A stretch of DNA of 64,000 bases from UBA11891 sp049890035 (GCA_049890035.1 JBMHCG010000039.1:248001-312000), one strand, 5' to 3'. Counted from the first letter of the stretch, positions 53,948 to 62,739 are shown. Numbers and translations are program-made. The notes: generated from the sequence alone by a model not told the origin.

Positions 53948-54772
53948 TTATTTGGTGAGTGTTACTTCTTCGTTTTCGTTTCCAAGGAGTTTGTTTACCC
54001 GATCCATTTTTTGTAATAAATCTTCCGTAAATATTGACTCTGGATAGTATTGTTGGATGGTTTGATACAATTTTTTTAAATCTTCCAAACGCTGATTTTG
54101 TAAGCTAGATATGCTGTTCGTGGCGATTTCATATGCCGCAAGAAATTTGTAATAGAATGCTTCTTCTCTAAATTTGGTACCGGGATATTCTCCAATAAAA
54201 ATATCCAAAGACCGAATTGCGGCTTTGTAGTCTTGTATCGTGTAATATTGCTTACTTATTTGAAAATCTTTTTTTTCCAGTTTGGTTTGAAGTTCTAAAA
54301 TCAGCGCATTGGCTTCACCTGCAAACTCAGAGCTGGGGTAATTATTGATAAATATTTGAAGCTTTTCAACAGCAGTTTGTGTATCCTTTTGATCTAAACT
54401 GTGGATGGGTGATTTCATGTAATAGGATTTTGCAGCCATAAAATGGGCCTCACTGATCCGATTGCTTTTGGGATAGGACTTGATGAAATTCTCAAATTGG
54501 TAGGCCGCCAGATAATAGTCCTTGGTTTGAAAATAGGAATCTGCAAAAAAGAAAATCAAACGCTCTGCTTGGGGTTTGCCTCTGTAGGTAGGAATTACCA
54601 TTTCAAAAAGACGGTTGGCCTTCCGATATTCTCCTTGTTTATAATAATTCTCAGCGGCTTTATATTTTTCCGAAATAACGTCACCGTTGAGGAGTTTTTG
54701 ATATTCACTGCAGCTGGTTAATGCAGATACCCACAGCCCAATCAAAAGAAATCTGAGTAAATTTTGGCTCAT
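53948..54772 (-). CDS. bamD: Outer membrane protein assembly factor BamD
   Basis: BamD is a lipoprotein of the BAM complex that inserts beta-barrel proteins into the outer membrane. The 274-residue protein has a lipoprotein signal with lipidated Cys21 (VSALTSCSEYQ). Five TPR-type repeats follow (YYKQGEYRKANRLFEMVI, DYYLAAYQFENFIKSYPKS, and so on). Length is normal. It is the first gene of a long operon (bamD, rpoZ, coaBC, DUF4835, recN, fabI, ybbR-like, coaE), and a full-consensus promoter precedes it. Confidence 0.94.
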   Translation of the reverse strand: MSQNLLRFLLIGLWVSALTSCSEYQKLLNGDVISEKYKAAENYYKQGEYRKANRLFEMVIPTYRGKPQAERLIFFFADSYFQTKDYYLAAYQFENFIKSYPKSNRISEAHFMAAKSYYMKSPIHSLDQKDTQTAVEKLQIFINNYPSSEFAGEANALILELQTKLEKKDFQISKQYYTIQDYKAAIRSLDIFIGEYPGTKFREEAFYYKFLAAYEIATNSISSLQNQRLEDLKKLYQTIQQYYPESIFTEDLLQKMDRVNKLLGNENEEVTLTK

Positions 54773-54788
54773 ACTTATTTATGCCCGA

Positions 54789-54819
54789 CAAAGGTACTGT
54801 AAATCAAAGAGCAAACAAA
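54789..54819 (-). promoter_or_regulatory. Full-consensus Bacteroidota promoter of the bamD operon
   Basis: On the minus strand, TTTG at 54819-54816, a 19-base spacer, and TACCTTTG at 54796-54789, with no mismatch to TTTG-N19-TAnnTTTG. The start would be near 54784, about 12 bases before the bamD ATG. This is the best promoter match in the window. Confidence 0.88.
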
Positions 54820-54833
54820 TGTTTGGCGGAATT

Positions 54834-55727
54834 TTAACGATCCTCTACCGCTTGCAAAACACCCAGCTCATTGCGAAGTGCTTCTAGAAGTTTATCTGAT
54901 GCGGATACCAAGGGCAATCGGAGGCTATTTTCACAGTATCCTTTAAGATGCATAGCAGCTTTGAGACCGCAGGGATTGCCTTCTTCAAAAAGCAATCCAA
55001 TAAGATCCAACAAAGCATATGATTCCGAGTAAGCCGCTGTGGCCTGCTTGTCAAGAGCCAAGTCAACGAGCTCTGAAAAACACTTGGGCATGAGGTTTCC
55101 AAAAACGGAAATAACACCTACTCCACCAGCTAAAATTACAGGTACGGCTAAAGCATCATCGCCTGAAATAACTTGGAAAGAATAGGGGGTTTTCCGGATC
55201 ATATCTTGTACCTGTATCATATCACCAGAGGCTTCTTTTATGGCAACAATATGGTCATGCTTCTCTACCAGCCTTGCTACAGTATCAGGATGCAAATTAC
55301 ATCCTGTACGCGTTGGTACGTTGTAAAGAATAATTGGTTTTTGTGATTGTTCGGCCAAGTAGTCAAAATGACGGTAGAGCCCTTCTTGATTGGGACGGTT
55401 ATAGTAGGGGCATATAGATAGGATGGCTTCAAAAGGATCTAAATTAGTAGCTTGAATTTCATCCACTACCGCTTGTGTGTTATTGCCCCCTATCCCTATC
55501 ACAAGTGGCAATCGACCCGATACAGTATCGACTACAAAGGATTGTATGCGTTGTTTTTCTGAATGACTTAGGGTTGCTGTTTCTGCGGTTGTCCCCAGGA
55601 TCACCAAATAATCTACACCGCCGGAAATCAGTCGTTCAATATGGCACCGCAGGGCTTCAAAATCTATCCCTCCGTTCGAATCAAAAGGTGTCATCAATGC
55701 AACACCGTGTCCTGTCAGTTTAAGCAT
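54834..55727 (-). CDS. dapA: 4-hydroxy-tetrahydrodipicolinate synthase
   Basis: DapA condenses pyruvate with aspartate semialdehyde on the way to lysine and diaminopimelate for peptidoglycan. It shares its substrate with homoserine synthesis by thrA in this window. The 297-residue protein is a TIM-barrel aldolase with GTTAETATLSHSEK, the catalytic Tyr in ILYNVPTRTGCNL, the Schiff-base Lys in VAIKEASGDM (about 165), and VISGDDALAVPV. It abuts the DUF6913 gene without a gap, so they are cotranscribed. Confidence 0.96.
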   Translation of the reverse strand: MLKLTGHGVALMTPFDSNGGIDFEALRCHIERLISGGVDYLVILGTTAETATLSHSEKQRIQSFVVDTVSGRLPLVIGIGGNNTQAVVDEIQATNLDPFEAILSICPYYNRPNQEGLYRHFDYLAEQSQKPIILYNVPTRTGCNLHPDTVARLVEKHDHIVAIKEASGDMIQVQDMIRKTPYSFQVISGDDALAVPVILAGGVGVISVFGNLMPKCFSELVDLALDKQATAAYSESYALLDLIGLLFEEGNPCGLKAAMHLKGYCENSLRLPLVSASDKLLEALRNELGVLQAVEDR

Positions 55728-56249
55728 TTATTTTTGTATTCTTTGCATATACTCTTTCATTTGTTGACAAAACAAGTTGGATTCCTGTTCGGTTAATGAA
55801 AAGATTAAATCATTCAAACGCGTATCAGCCTGTGCAAAACCAATTCGGAAATTGGTGTTTGTTTTTAATGACAACAACTGTAGAGATGGATTATTAGTGG
55901 TAAAGTAATTGATTAAAATATCGTATTTCTGATTACAAAAATGTTGTAATTTTTCATCCGGTTTCCCAGTAAAACTAAAGTCGTAAGCACTAAATACAGC
56001 GGAATCTGTTTCTTGTGTTTTGTTGTTCGTTTTAGAAAACTGGAGAAAACTCACATTGTCCGTATCAAAACCAAAACCATCAAGTTGTGCTTTTAAAGTG
56101 TTTTGGGATATAGAGCTGTTATGATCCATTAAAATGCCTATACGCCGCGTTTTGGAAGGCATATTGACCGTCCTTTTTTTATGATTTTGTAACGCTTTAT
56201 GTGCTGCGCGTGCTGTCATTCGAATTCGTAACCAGTGAAACATGAACAT
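55728..56249 (-). CDS. DUF6913 family protein
   Basis: The 173-residue protein is conserved in flavobacteria between ligA and dapA, from memory as DUF6913. It has a basic amphipathic N-terminus (WLRIRMTARAAHKALQNHKK), then alternating beta and helix (RIGILMDHN, YDILINYFT, FRIGFAQADTRLNDLIFS). No catalytic motif is recognisable. Two ATGs (56249 and 56243) are equally possible starts. A perfect -7 element lies two bases before the first of them. Confidence 0.75.
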   Translation of the reverse strand: MFMFHWLRIRMTARAAHKALQNHKKRTVNMPSKTRRIGILMDHNSSISQNTLKAQLDGFGFDTDNVSFLQFSKTNNKTQETDSAVFSAYDFSFTGKPDEKLQHFCNQKYDILINYFTTNNPSLQLLSLKTNTNFRIGFAQADTRLNDLIFSLTEQESNLFCQQMKEYMQRIQK

Positions 56250-56251
56250 AA

Positions 56252-56259
56252 CAAAACTA
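56252..56259 (-). promoter_or_regulatory. -7 element (TAGTTTTG) before DUF6913-dapA
   Basis: On the minus strand, a perfect TAnnTTTG ends two bases before the ATG at 56249, giving TTTG-TT-ATG, the same junction as at dnaX. The expected -33 TTTG is not seen. Confidence 0.42.
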
Positions 56260-56315
56260 GTTTTTGAAGCTTAGCGAAAATAAATTATAACAAATTTTGA
56301 TAATTTCATTATTCC

Positions 56316-56333
56316 TTGTTGTATTTACAACAA
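56316..56333 (-). repeat. Perfect 8-bp inverted repeat after ligA
   Basis: TTGTTGTA and TACAACAA flank a 2-base centre. It lies 2 bases beyond the ligA stop codon. It has no T run after it on the minus strand, so it is a weak terminator at best, and could be a binding site for the DUF6913-dapA promoter region. Confidence 0.5.
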
Positions 56334-56335
56334 TT

Positions 56336-58345
56336 CTATCTTTTTGAAACAAGGTCCTGTAAGTCGTTTTCAGATAGGATTGGAATCTGCAATGCTTCCG
56401 CTTTTTTTTGTTTGCTGGGACCTATTCCCAAACCAGCAACCAAATAATCTGTGTTTTTAGAGACCCCACTAACGATCTTGCCACCATGCATTTCTATAAA
56501 AGATTTGATTCCGTTCCGATCGAAACTTTCAAAAACACCCGATACAACGAACTTTAAGTTGGAAAGAGGTCCTGTTTCTGATTTATCAGTTGCGGCACTT
56601 TGAAAACAAAGTCCCAATTCTTGAAGACGCTCTATCAGTATCCAATTGGCTTCCTGTGACAAAAAATCTTTTACACTTTGAGCAATACGTTCTCCGATTT
56701 CGTCAACGGCAACCAAGGTATCTAGGGAAGCAGCTTTTAAGGCCTCTATAGAATGAAACTGTTGTGTTAACGTCTTTGCAACGGTTTCTCCAACAAATCG
56801 AATACCCAGAGCAAAAAGCACCTTCGCAAATGGTTGCGTTTTGGAAGCTTCAATTCCATTCAAAAGATTTGTAACCGATTTGCTTGCCATACGATCTAAT
56901 TTCAAAAGCGCATCTTCTTGTAATGTGTACAAGTCGACTAGATTGTATAACAATCCTGCTTCATAGAGTTGAACAACCGTTTCGCTACCAATACCCTGTA
57001 TATCCATTGCTTTACGGGATATAAAATGCTGCATTTTACCAATGATCTGGGGTGGACAATACATACTATTGGTACAATAATGCTGGGCCTCGCCTTCCGA
57101 TCTGTGAAGTGGTGCATGGCAGTCAGGGCATTCTATTATAAACTTGATTTTCTCATGCGTCAATCCTCGTTTAATGGCCGATACTCCCACAATTTTAGGG
57201 ATAATTTCACCGCCTTTTTCAACTTGAACGATATCGCCTGTACGCAAATCCAATTTTTCCATTTGGTCCGCATTGTGTAAGGAAGCCCTTTTAACTGTTG
57301 TTCCTGATAACAATACCGGTTCTAAGTTGGCAACTGGAGTAATCGCTCCCGTTCTACCCACTTGATAGCTGACGGATAAAAGGCGTGTTTCTGCTTGTTC
57401 AGCTTGAAATTTATATGCTATCGCCCACCGGGGTGATTTGGCCGTAAAACCAAGCTCCTGCTGCCATTTCAGTTCATTGACTTTGATTACGATACCATCT
57501 ATTTCATAGGGTAACGCTTCCCGCTCTTGATCCCAATAGTCAATGTAATCAAACACTTCTTGTAAGGAGACTGCTTTTCGGGCAGAGTCAGGTACCTTAA
57601 ACCCCCAAGCACGCGCTTTTTCAAGGACTTCATACTGGGTTGTGAATCCTAAATCTTCTCCCGCAAGGCCATATAAAAAACATGTCAATCCGCGTTTGGC
57701 CACCTCTCGGCTGTCTTGCAACTTCAAACTTCCAGAAGCTGTATTTCTTGGGTTCATGTATAATGACTCACCCAACTTTTGACGATCTTCATTCAAACGA
57801 TGAAAGGCCTCCCAGAGTAAAACTATCTCTCCTCGTATCTCAAAAAAGGGAGGGAAATCTCCTCTTAGTTGCAGGGGAATGGTTGGAATCGTTTTAAGGT
57901 TGTTACTAATATCATCTCCTTTTTGTCCATCCCCTCGGGTGACCCCTTTTACAAAACGGCCCTGATCATATGTAAGACTTATTGAAGCTCCGTCAAACTT
58001 GAGTTCACAAGTGTAGGTCAAGGATACCGCATCGCCTAAAACTTTCTTTATTTTTTTCTCCCATTCCTCCAATTCTTCCTTGGAGTATGTATTATCCAAT
58101 GAGTACATGGGAAATCGGTGTTGCTCGGTTGGAAAGGATTTGGTGATACTCCCACCCACTCGCTGGGTAGGAGAATTCGAATCGAAATATTCTGGATATT
58201 GAGCTTCCAAGGATTCCAGTTCCTTGAGTAGTCCATCAAATTCAAAATCTGAAATAATGGGTTGATCCAATATGTAATAATTATGATTGTGCTGGTGGAG
58301 TGCCGCTCTTAATTCTTTAATTTTTATTTCAATATCCCGCATCAT
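56336..58345 (-). CDS. ligA: NAD-dependent DNA ligase
   Basis: LigA seals nicks during replication and repair using NAD. The 669-residue protein has the adenylation domain with the active Lys in CELKFDGASISL (about 116). The OB fold, the zinc finger CPDCHAPL with CTNSMYC, the helix-hairpin-helix repeats, and a C-terminal BRCT domain (NLKFVVSGVFESFDRNGIK region) follow. Length is normal. The start overlaps the prmC stop by 4 bases (ATGATG at 58345 with TGA), so prmC and ligA are coupled. Confidence 0.97.
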   Translation of the reverse strand: MMRDIEIKIKELRAALHQHNHNYYILDQPIISDFEFDGLLKELESLEAQYPEYFDSNSPTQRVGGSITKSFPTEQHRFPMYSLDNTYSKEELEEWEKKIKKVLGDAVSLTYTCELKFDGASISLTYDQGRFVKGVTRGDGQKGDDISNNLKTIPTIPLQLRGDFPPFFEIRGEIVLLWEAFHRLNEDRQKLGESLYMNPRNTASGSLKLQDSREVAKRGLTCFLYGLAGEDLGFTTQYEVLEKARAWGFKVPDSARKAVSLQEVFDYIDYWDQEREALPYEIDGIVIKVNELKWQQELGFTAKSPRWAIAYKFQAEQAETRLLSVSYQVGRTGAITPVANLEPVLLSGTTVKRASLHNADQMEKLDLRTGDIVQVEKGGEIIPKIVGVSAIKRGLTHEKIKFIIECPDCHAPLHRSEGEAQHYCTNSMYCPPQIIGKMQHFISRKAMDIQGIGSETVVQLYEAGLLYNLVDLYTLQEDALLKLDRMASKSVTNLLNGIEASKTQPFAKVLFALGIRFVGETVAKTLTQQFHSIEALKAASLDTLVAVDEIGERIAQSVKDFLSQEANWILIERLQELGLCFQSAATDKSETGPLSNLKFVVSGVFESFDRNGIKSFIEMHGGKIVSGVSKNTDYLVAGLGIGPSKQKKAEALQIPILSENDLQDLVSKR

Positions 58346-59181
58346 TTCTGGATTCTAATAAATCGTTGTTTTCCAAACAGATCTTTCCGTACTTGAATGT
58401 TTTGCAAGCCAAAAGATACTGCCAATTCTTTCAATGCTTGGCAATAGATTGGATTAATTTCAAAATATAGGATTCCGGCATCGCGCAAGCCGTTTTGAGA
58501 AAAGCGAAAAATGGCTTCATAAAAATGCAAAGGATTTTCAACGGGAGCAAAAAGGGCTTGGTGAGGTTCGTATTCCAAGACATTGGCTTTCATTTCAGTT
58601 TTTTCTTTATGGGTGACGTAGGGAGGATTCGAAACAATAATATCATAGGCCGTCTTGGGGATAGCCGTTTCGATATTTGCTCCAATAAAATGAACCGCTA
58701 GTTCTAAGTTTTTACTATTTGTTTTAGCTACATCCAAAGCAGGCTGGGACACATCCAAAGCATGTAATTGCCACCGGGGTTGAAATTGCTTGATAGCCAG
58801 TGCTATACAACCACTACCCGTTCCAATATCCAAAACATTAGGGTGTTCTACTGGTGTTTCTTCCAAAACCCAACTTACTAATTCCTCGGTTTCGGGGCGG
58901 GGAATCAACGTGGCAGCGTTTACGGTCAATCGAAGTCCCATAAAGTAGGTGTGACCTAGAATATATTGAAGGGGGCGTTCTGCTTTTAACTCATTGAGAG
59001 AATGATGGAGTAATTGTTGCTTTTCTTGACTGGGAATTCGTTGGGGTTCCAATCCTACCACAGTGGGTTCCCAATTAAATAAACCTCGTATGATTCTTTT
59101 GAAAAGATCCTGAGATGCTGCTCGTGTATACAACGTCTGCAATTCTTTTTCAAAATGATTTTGCCAATTTAGAAGGTTCAC
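58342..59181 (-). CDS. prmC: Release factor glutamine methyltransferase PrmC
   Basis: PrmC methylates the glutamine of the GGQ motif in peptide-release factors. The 279-residue protein has an N-terminal helical domain. The SAM-binding motif is VLDIGTGSGCIALAI, and the catalytic NPPY is in IIVSNPPYVTHKEK (about 180). It starts with GTG at 59179-59181, directly after the GNAT gene stop. It overlaps ligA by 4 bases. Confidence 0.95.
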   Translation of the reverse strand: MNLLNWQNHFEKELQTLYTRAASQDLFKRIIRGLFNWEPTVVGLEPQRIPSQEKQQLLHHSLNELKAERPLQYILGHTYFMGLRLTVNAATLIPRPETEELVSWVLEETPVEHPNVLDIGTGSGCIALAIKQFQPRWQLHALDVSQPALDVAKTNSKNLELAVHFIGANIETAIPKTAYDIIVSNPPYVTHKEKTEMKANVLEYEPHQALFAPVENPLHFYEAIFRFSQNGLRDAGILYFEINPIYCQALKELAVSFGLQNIQVRKDLFGKQRFIRIQK

Positions 59182-59658
59182 TTACAGTGTTTTTATCATC
59201 CATACTGAACAATTCGTGTGCCCGGTTTTACCCATAGGGTTCTTCAAATACGTAAAACCTGACTTTATATATAGCTTTTGCGCTGCCGTCATACTGGGTA
59301 GCGTTTCTATGTAGCAGTGATCAAAACCTTGTGCTTTAGCAAATGTTAAGCAATGATCCATCATGATTGCTCCCCACCCTTTCCCACGTGCCTTGGAAGA
59401 AAAATACATCTTTTGCAACTCACAGGTTCCTTCAGGACCCTTATGTAGGGGGGCAATCCCAGCCCCACCCAGTAATGCTCCAGCAACTTCTATGATATAA
59501 TAGGCACTTTTAGGATTTTGGTAGGCTTCATACATGCAATCCAATTCAGGATCTTCGTAGGCAGTACCCGTTTTAGGAACTCCCATTTCAATCAAAACAG
59601 CACGCAACAAGGCTGCCATTTGTGGGTTGTCTTTATTTTCAATGGGTCGTAATGTCAT
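59182..59658 (-). CDS. GNAT family N-acetyltransferase
   Basis: The 158-residue protein has the acetyl-CoA-binding motif A (YFSSKARGKGWGAIMMDHCL) and motif B (GFDHCYIETLPSM). The substrate is unknown. The start is the ATG at 59656-59658. It abuts prmC, the first gene of GNAT-prmC-ligA. The neighbour prmC is a methyltransferase acting on release factors, but I see no evidence of a shared pathway. Confidence 0.85.
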   Translation of the reverse strand: MTLRPIENKDNPQMAALLRAVLIEMGVPKTGTAYEDPELDCMYEAYQNPKSAYYIIEVAGALLGGAGIAPLHKGPEGTCELQKMYFSSKARGKGWGAIMMDHCLTFAKAQGFDHCYIETLPSMTAAQKLYIKSGFTYLKNPMGKTGHTNCSVWMIKTL

Positions 59659-59700
59659 ATGCAGAAGGATCAGTAATTTTACTTCATCAATTTATGTGAT

Positions 59701-60735
59701 TTGGACACGAAACTAACGTATTCTGATGAGATTTTCATGCAGCGCTGTTTGCAATTGGCTGCCAAGGGTTTGGGGTACACCTACCCCAACCCAGTGGTAG
59801 GGTGTGTCATTGTTCATGAAATGAAGATCATCGGAGAAGGCTGGCACCAAAAAGCCGGCACACCACATGCAGAAGTCCATGCAGTCGCATCCGTAACATC
59901 AAAAGAACTCCTTACTAAAGCCACCATCTATATTAGTCTTGAACCTTGTAATCACCAGGGCAAGACACCTCCTTGTGTAGATTTGATCCTGCAATCCGGC
60001 TTCAAGAAAGTAATCGTTGGCACCTTAGACCCCAATCCAATGGTTGCAGGAAAAGGGGTTGATCGGTTGCGTGCCCACGGTTGTGAAGTGGTTGTAGGCT
60101 GCATGGAAGAAGCCTGTAAAGCCCTCAACAAACGATTTTTTATATTCCACCAAAAAAAGCGTCCTTTTATTGTTTTAAAATGGGCACAGAGCGCAGACGG
60201 CCTTATTGCTCCACAGCCTAATAAAAGAACAGATAAAAGTGTTTTCTGGCTCTCCGATTCTTTTTCACAACAACTCGCACATCAATGGCGTAGTGAGGAA
60301 AACGCTGTCTTAATCGGTCATCGAACGTTATTACAAGACAATCCAAAATTGGATGTCCGGCATTGGACAGGTACCCCACCAATTCCTGTTCTAATAGCTC
60401 CCTCCCATTCCCTTAATAGTTCCTATCAGCTTAGCAAAAACTCCAGGCTTCTTCACATAAAAACAGATCATTCAAACTTTACAGAGTCGGGTATTGTATC
60501 TCCCTCGGATATACTATCCCAGTTGTACCATCACAGTATCCAATCCATACTAATAGAAGGAGGAACGTTCACAATTCAACAATTTATTGATGCCAACTTA
60601 TGGGATGAAATACGATGCATACATACTTCAAAAAAACTTCTTAAAGGCATTCAAGCACCTGTTGTGCCAAAAAACCCCTCTAAAAAAATACCGCTACTGA
60701 ATGACCAGCTTTGGGTCTTCACAAATAAGATCTAA
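59701..60735 (+). CDS. ribD: Bifunctional riboflavin deaminase/reductase RibD
   Basis: RibD carries out the deamination and the reduction of the pyrimidine precursor in riboflavin synthesis. The 344-residue protein has the deaminase zinc site HAEVHAVASV and PCNHQGKTPPCVD, then the reductase domain (IVLKWAQSADGLIA, ILIEGGTFTIQQF). No ATG precedes the conserved beginning (QRCLQLAAKGLGYTYPNPVVG region); TTG at 59701 is the likely start. Its end overlaps the convergent thioesterase by 17 bases. No other rib genes are adjacent. Confidence 0.92.
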   Translation: MDTKLTYSDEIFMQRCLQLAAKGLGYTYPNPVVGCVIVHEMKIIGEGWHQKAGTPHAEVHAVASVTSKELLTKATIYISLEPCNHQGKTPPCVDLILQSGFKKVIVGTLDPNPMVAGKGVDRLRAHGCEVVVGCMEEACKALNKRFFIFHQKKRPFIVLKWAQSADGLIAPQPNKRTDKSVFWLSDSFSQQLAHQWRSEENAVLIGHRTLLQDNPKLDVRHWTGTPPIPVLIAPSHSLNSSYQLSKNSRLLHIKTDHSNFTESGIVSPSDILSQLYHHSIQSILIEGGTFTIQQFIDANLWDEIRCIHTSKKLLKGIQAPVVPKNPSKKIPLLNDQLWVFTNKI

Positions 60736-61123
60736 GTAGCTGCCGCAAATTTTCTGGACACCGCATGGGTCGCCCCAATTGTGCATCTAAAAAAGCAAGT
60801 TTGGTATTCCCTGTGCAAACAAGAATTGCATCTTGATTGTGAACTTCGTAGGAGAAAAGTAAAGAGGCCATCGGCGGTGCGTCTAATTGAACCCTTACCC
60901 GCAACGCGTCATCAAAATAAGCAGGATTTTTAAAATGGACGCTGGCTGCTGCCACTGGAAGCCATATACCTGATTTTTCCATCTCTTTGTAGGAGATGCC
61001 CAGGGTAGTGAGCCACTCCAAACGAGCAATTTCAAAAAATCGTAAATAGTTGCTGTGGTGCATGTAGCCCATTTGGTCTGTATCGGAATAGCGCACACGG
61101 ATGGGTTGAGAGATATAGGACAA
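60719..61123 (-). CDS. Acyl-CoA thioesterase, hot-dog fold
   Basis: The 134-residue protein belongs to the 4HBT/YbgC-type thioesterases. The catalytic Asp is in VRYSDTDQMGYMHHSNYLRF, with the helix FFEIARLEWL. The exact acyl-CoA substrate is unknown. No ATG lies at the start; TTG at 61121-61123 gives the usual 8-10 residues before VRYSDTD. It is transcribed away from dnaA, and an AT-rich intergenic stretch separates the two. Confidence 0.87.
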   Translation of the reverse strand: MSYISQPIRVRYSDTDQMGYMHHSNYLRFFEIARLEWLTTLGISYKEMEKSGIWLPVAAASVHFKNPAYFDDALRVRVQLDAPPMASLLFSYEVHNQDAILVCTGNTKLAFLDAQLGRPMRCPENLRQLLRSYL

Positions 61124-61248
61124 AATTGAAAAAAATTGTTTACATAATTAGTATAAAAAGTTAAACTATCGCAAAGCCATAAGTTGATAAAAAAAAAATT
61201 AATTTTCAATAGCATTTGAAATTTTTTAATAAAAAAAAACCATTGATA

Positions 61249-61278
61249 TTTGCTTCATATCCAAGTAAAATAAATTTA
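61249..61278 (+). promoter_or_regulatory. Candidate dnaA promoter in AT-rich leader
   Basis: TTTG at 61249-61252, an 18-base spacer, then TAAATTTA at 61271-61278 (one mismatch to TAnnTTTG). The start would be near 61283, about 18 bases before the dnaA ATG. The spacer is one base short of the usual 19-21. The whole gap 61124-61300 is very AT-rich and holds only this candidate. Confidence 0.45.
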
Positions 61279-61300
61279 CAAAACAATCATTCATTTTTAA

Positions 61301-62728
61301 ATGGCCAACACCGCTGAACTTGTCTGGAAAAACTGTCTCGAATACATCAAGGACAACATACAGCCACAGGCCTTTAAAACATGGTTCAATCCTATTGTCC
61401 CTGTCAAATTAGACGATAATGTATTGAGTATTCAAGTTCCCAGTAAATTTTTCTACGAGTGGCTGGAGGAACACTATGTTAAATTACTGAAATCGGCCTT
61501 GACCAAGGAATTGGGAAAAGATGCCAGCTTGGTTTATGTCATCCGAATGGAAAACACCTATGGGAACAAACAACCCCACACTGAAAGTATTCCTTCCAAC
61601 CCAAAGGTAGCAGCAGGCTCTCAAACTGTAGAGGCACCTATGAGCTCCTTTAATAGCGAACTCAAAAATCCATTTGTTATTCCCGGCATTCGAAACTTAC
61701 AGATTGAGTCGCAGCTCAACCCCAACTACAGTTTTGATAATTTCTTGGAAGGAGATTCAAATCGTTTGGCACGCTCTGCTGGGATGGCTGTTGCCTCCAA
61801 ACCGGGGGGGACCTCTTTCAATCCATTACTTATTTTTGGTGGTGTTGGATTGGGCAAAACACATTTGGCTCATGCCATTGGTGTCGATATAAAAGAGAAA
61901 TATCCTGACAAAACAGTCCTGTATATCTCAGCTGAAAAATTTACCCAACAATATATAGAGTCGGTAAAGAAAAATACGCGAAATGATTTTATCCACTTTT
62001 ACCAACTTATGGATGTTCTCATTATTGATGATGTCCAGTTTTTAAGTGGTAAATCAGGAACGCAGGATGTGTTTTTCCATATTTTTAATCACCTGCATCA
62101 AAATGGCAAACAAGTCATCATTACCTCTGATAAGGCCCCCATTGACATGCAGGATATTGAACAACGGTTGCTTTCTCGGTTTAAATGGGGACTTTCTGCT
62201 GAATTACAAGTACCCAATTTTGAAACCCGTATTTCCATTGTAAAAAACAAGCTATTCCGCGACGGAGTTGTTATGTCAGACGAGATTGTTGAATACGTAG
62301 CAAAAAATATCAAATCAAACATTCGAGAACTGGAGGGTGCCCTCATTTCTTTGATTGCCCAATCTTCATTCAATAAAATGGAGATCAATCTTGAACTAGC
62401 AAAAGAGATTGTCAACAAATTCGTCAAAAACACCAAGCGGGAAGTGTCTATTGATTACATCCAAAAGGTGGTTTCTGAATACTTTCAAATGGACGTTGCT
62501 ACCCTGCAATCCAAAACACGTAAAAGACATATCGTTCAAGCACGTCAGTTAGCCATGTATTTTGCGAAAAAATTTACCAAAGCGTCTCTTGCGAGTATTG
62601 GGACACAAATTGGGAAACGTGATCACGCCACTGTTTTACACGCCTGCAAAACAGTAGATAACCTTAGCTTTACGGACAAACAATTCCGCAAATACGTTGA
62701 GGATCTCAATCAAAAATTAACCCTTTAA
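61301..62728 (+). CDS. dnaA: Chromosomal replication initiator DnaA
   Basis: DnaA binds DnaA boxes and melts the origin. The 475-residue protein has domain I (VWKNCLEYIKDNIQPQAFKTW), a variable linker, and the AAA+ domain with Walker A GGVGLGKTHLAHAIG near 191 and LIIDDVQFLSGK. The C-terminal DNA-binding domain carries the signature IGKRDHATVLHACKTV. Length is normal. The start ATG at 61301 follows an AT-rich region. It is followed by the phosphatase and methyltransferase genes, 11 bases and then an overlap, so all three could be transcribed together. Confidence 0.97.
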   Translation: MANTAELVWKNCLEYIKDNIQPQAFKTWFNPIVPVKLDDNVLSIQVPSKFFYEWLEEHYVKLLKSALTKELGKDASLVYVIRMENTYGNKQPHTESIPSNPKVAAGSQTVEAPMSSFNSELKNPFVIPGIRNLQIESQLNPNYSFDNFLEGDSNRLARSAGMAVASKPGGTSFNPLLIFGGVGLGKTHLAHAIGVDIKEKYPDKTVLYISAEKFTQQYIESVKKNTRNDFIHFYQLMDVLIIDDVQFLSGKSGTQDVFFHIFNHLHQNGKQVIITSDKAPIDMQDIEQRLLSRFKWGLSAELQVPNFETRISIVKNKLFRDGVVMSDEIVEYVAKNIKSNIRELEGALISLIAQSSFNKMEINLELAKEIVNKFVKNTKREVSIDYIQKVVSEYFQMDVATLQSKTRKRHIVQARQLAMYFAKKFTKASLASIGTQIGKRDHATVLHACKTVDNLSFTDKQFRKYVEDLNQKLTL

Positions 62729-62739
62729 AAACCTTCCCA

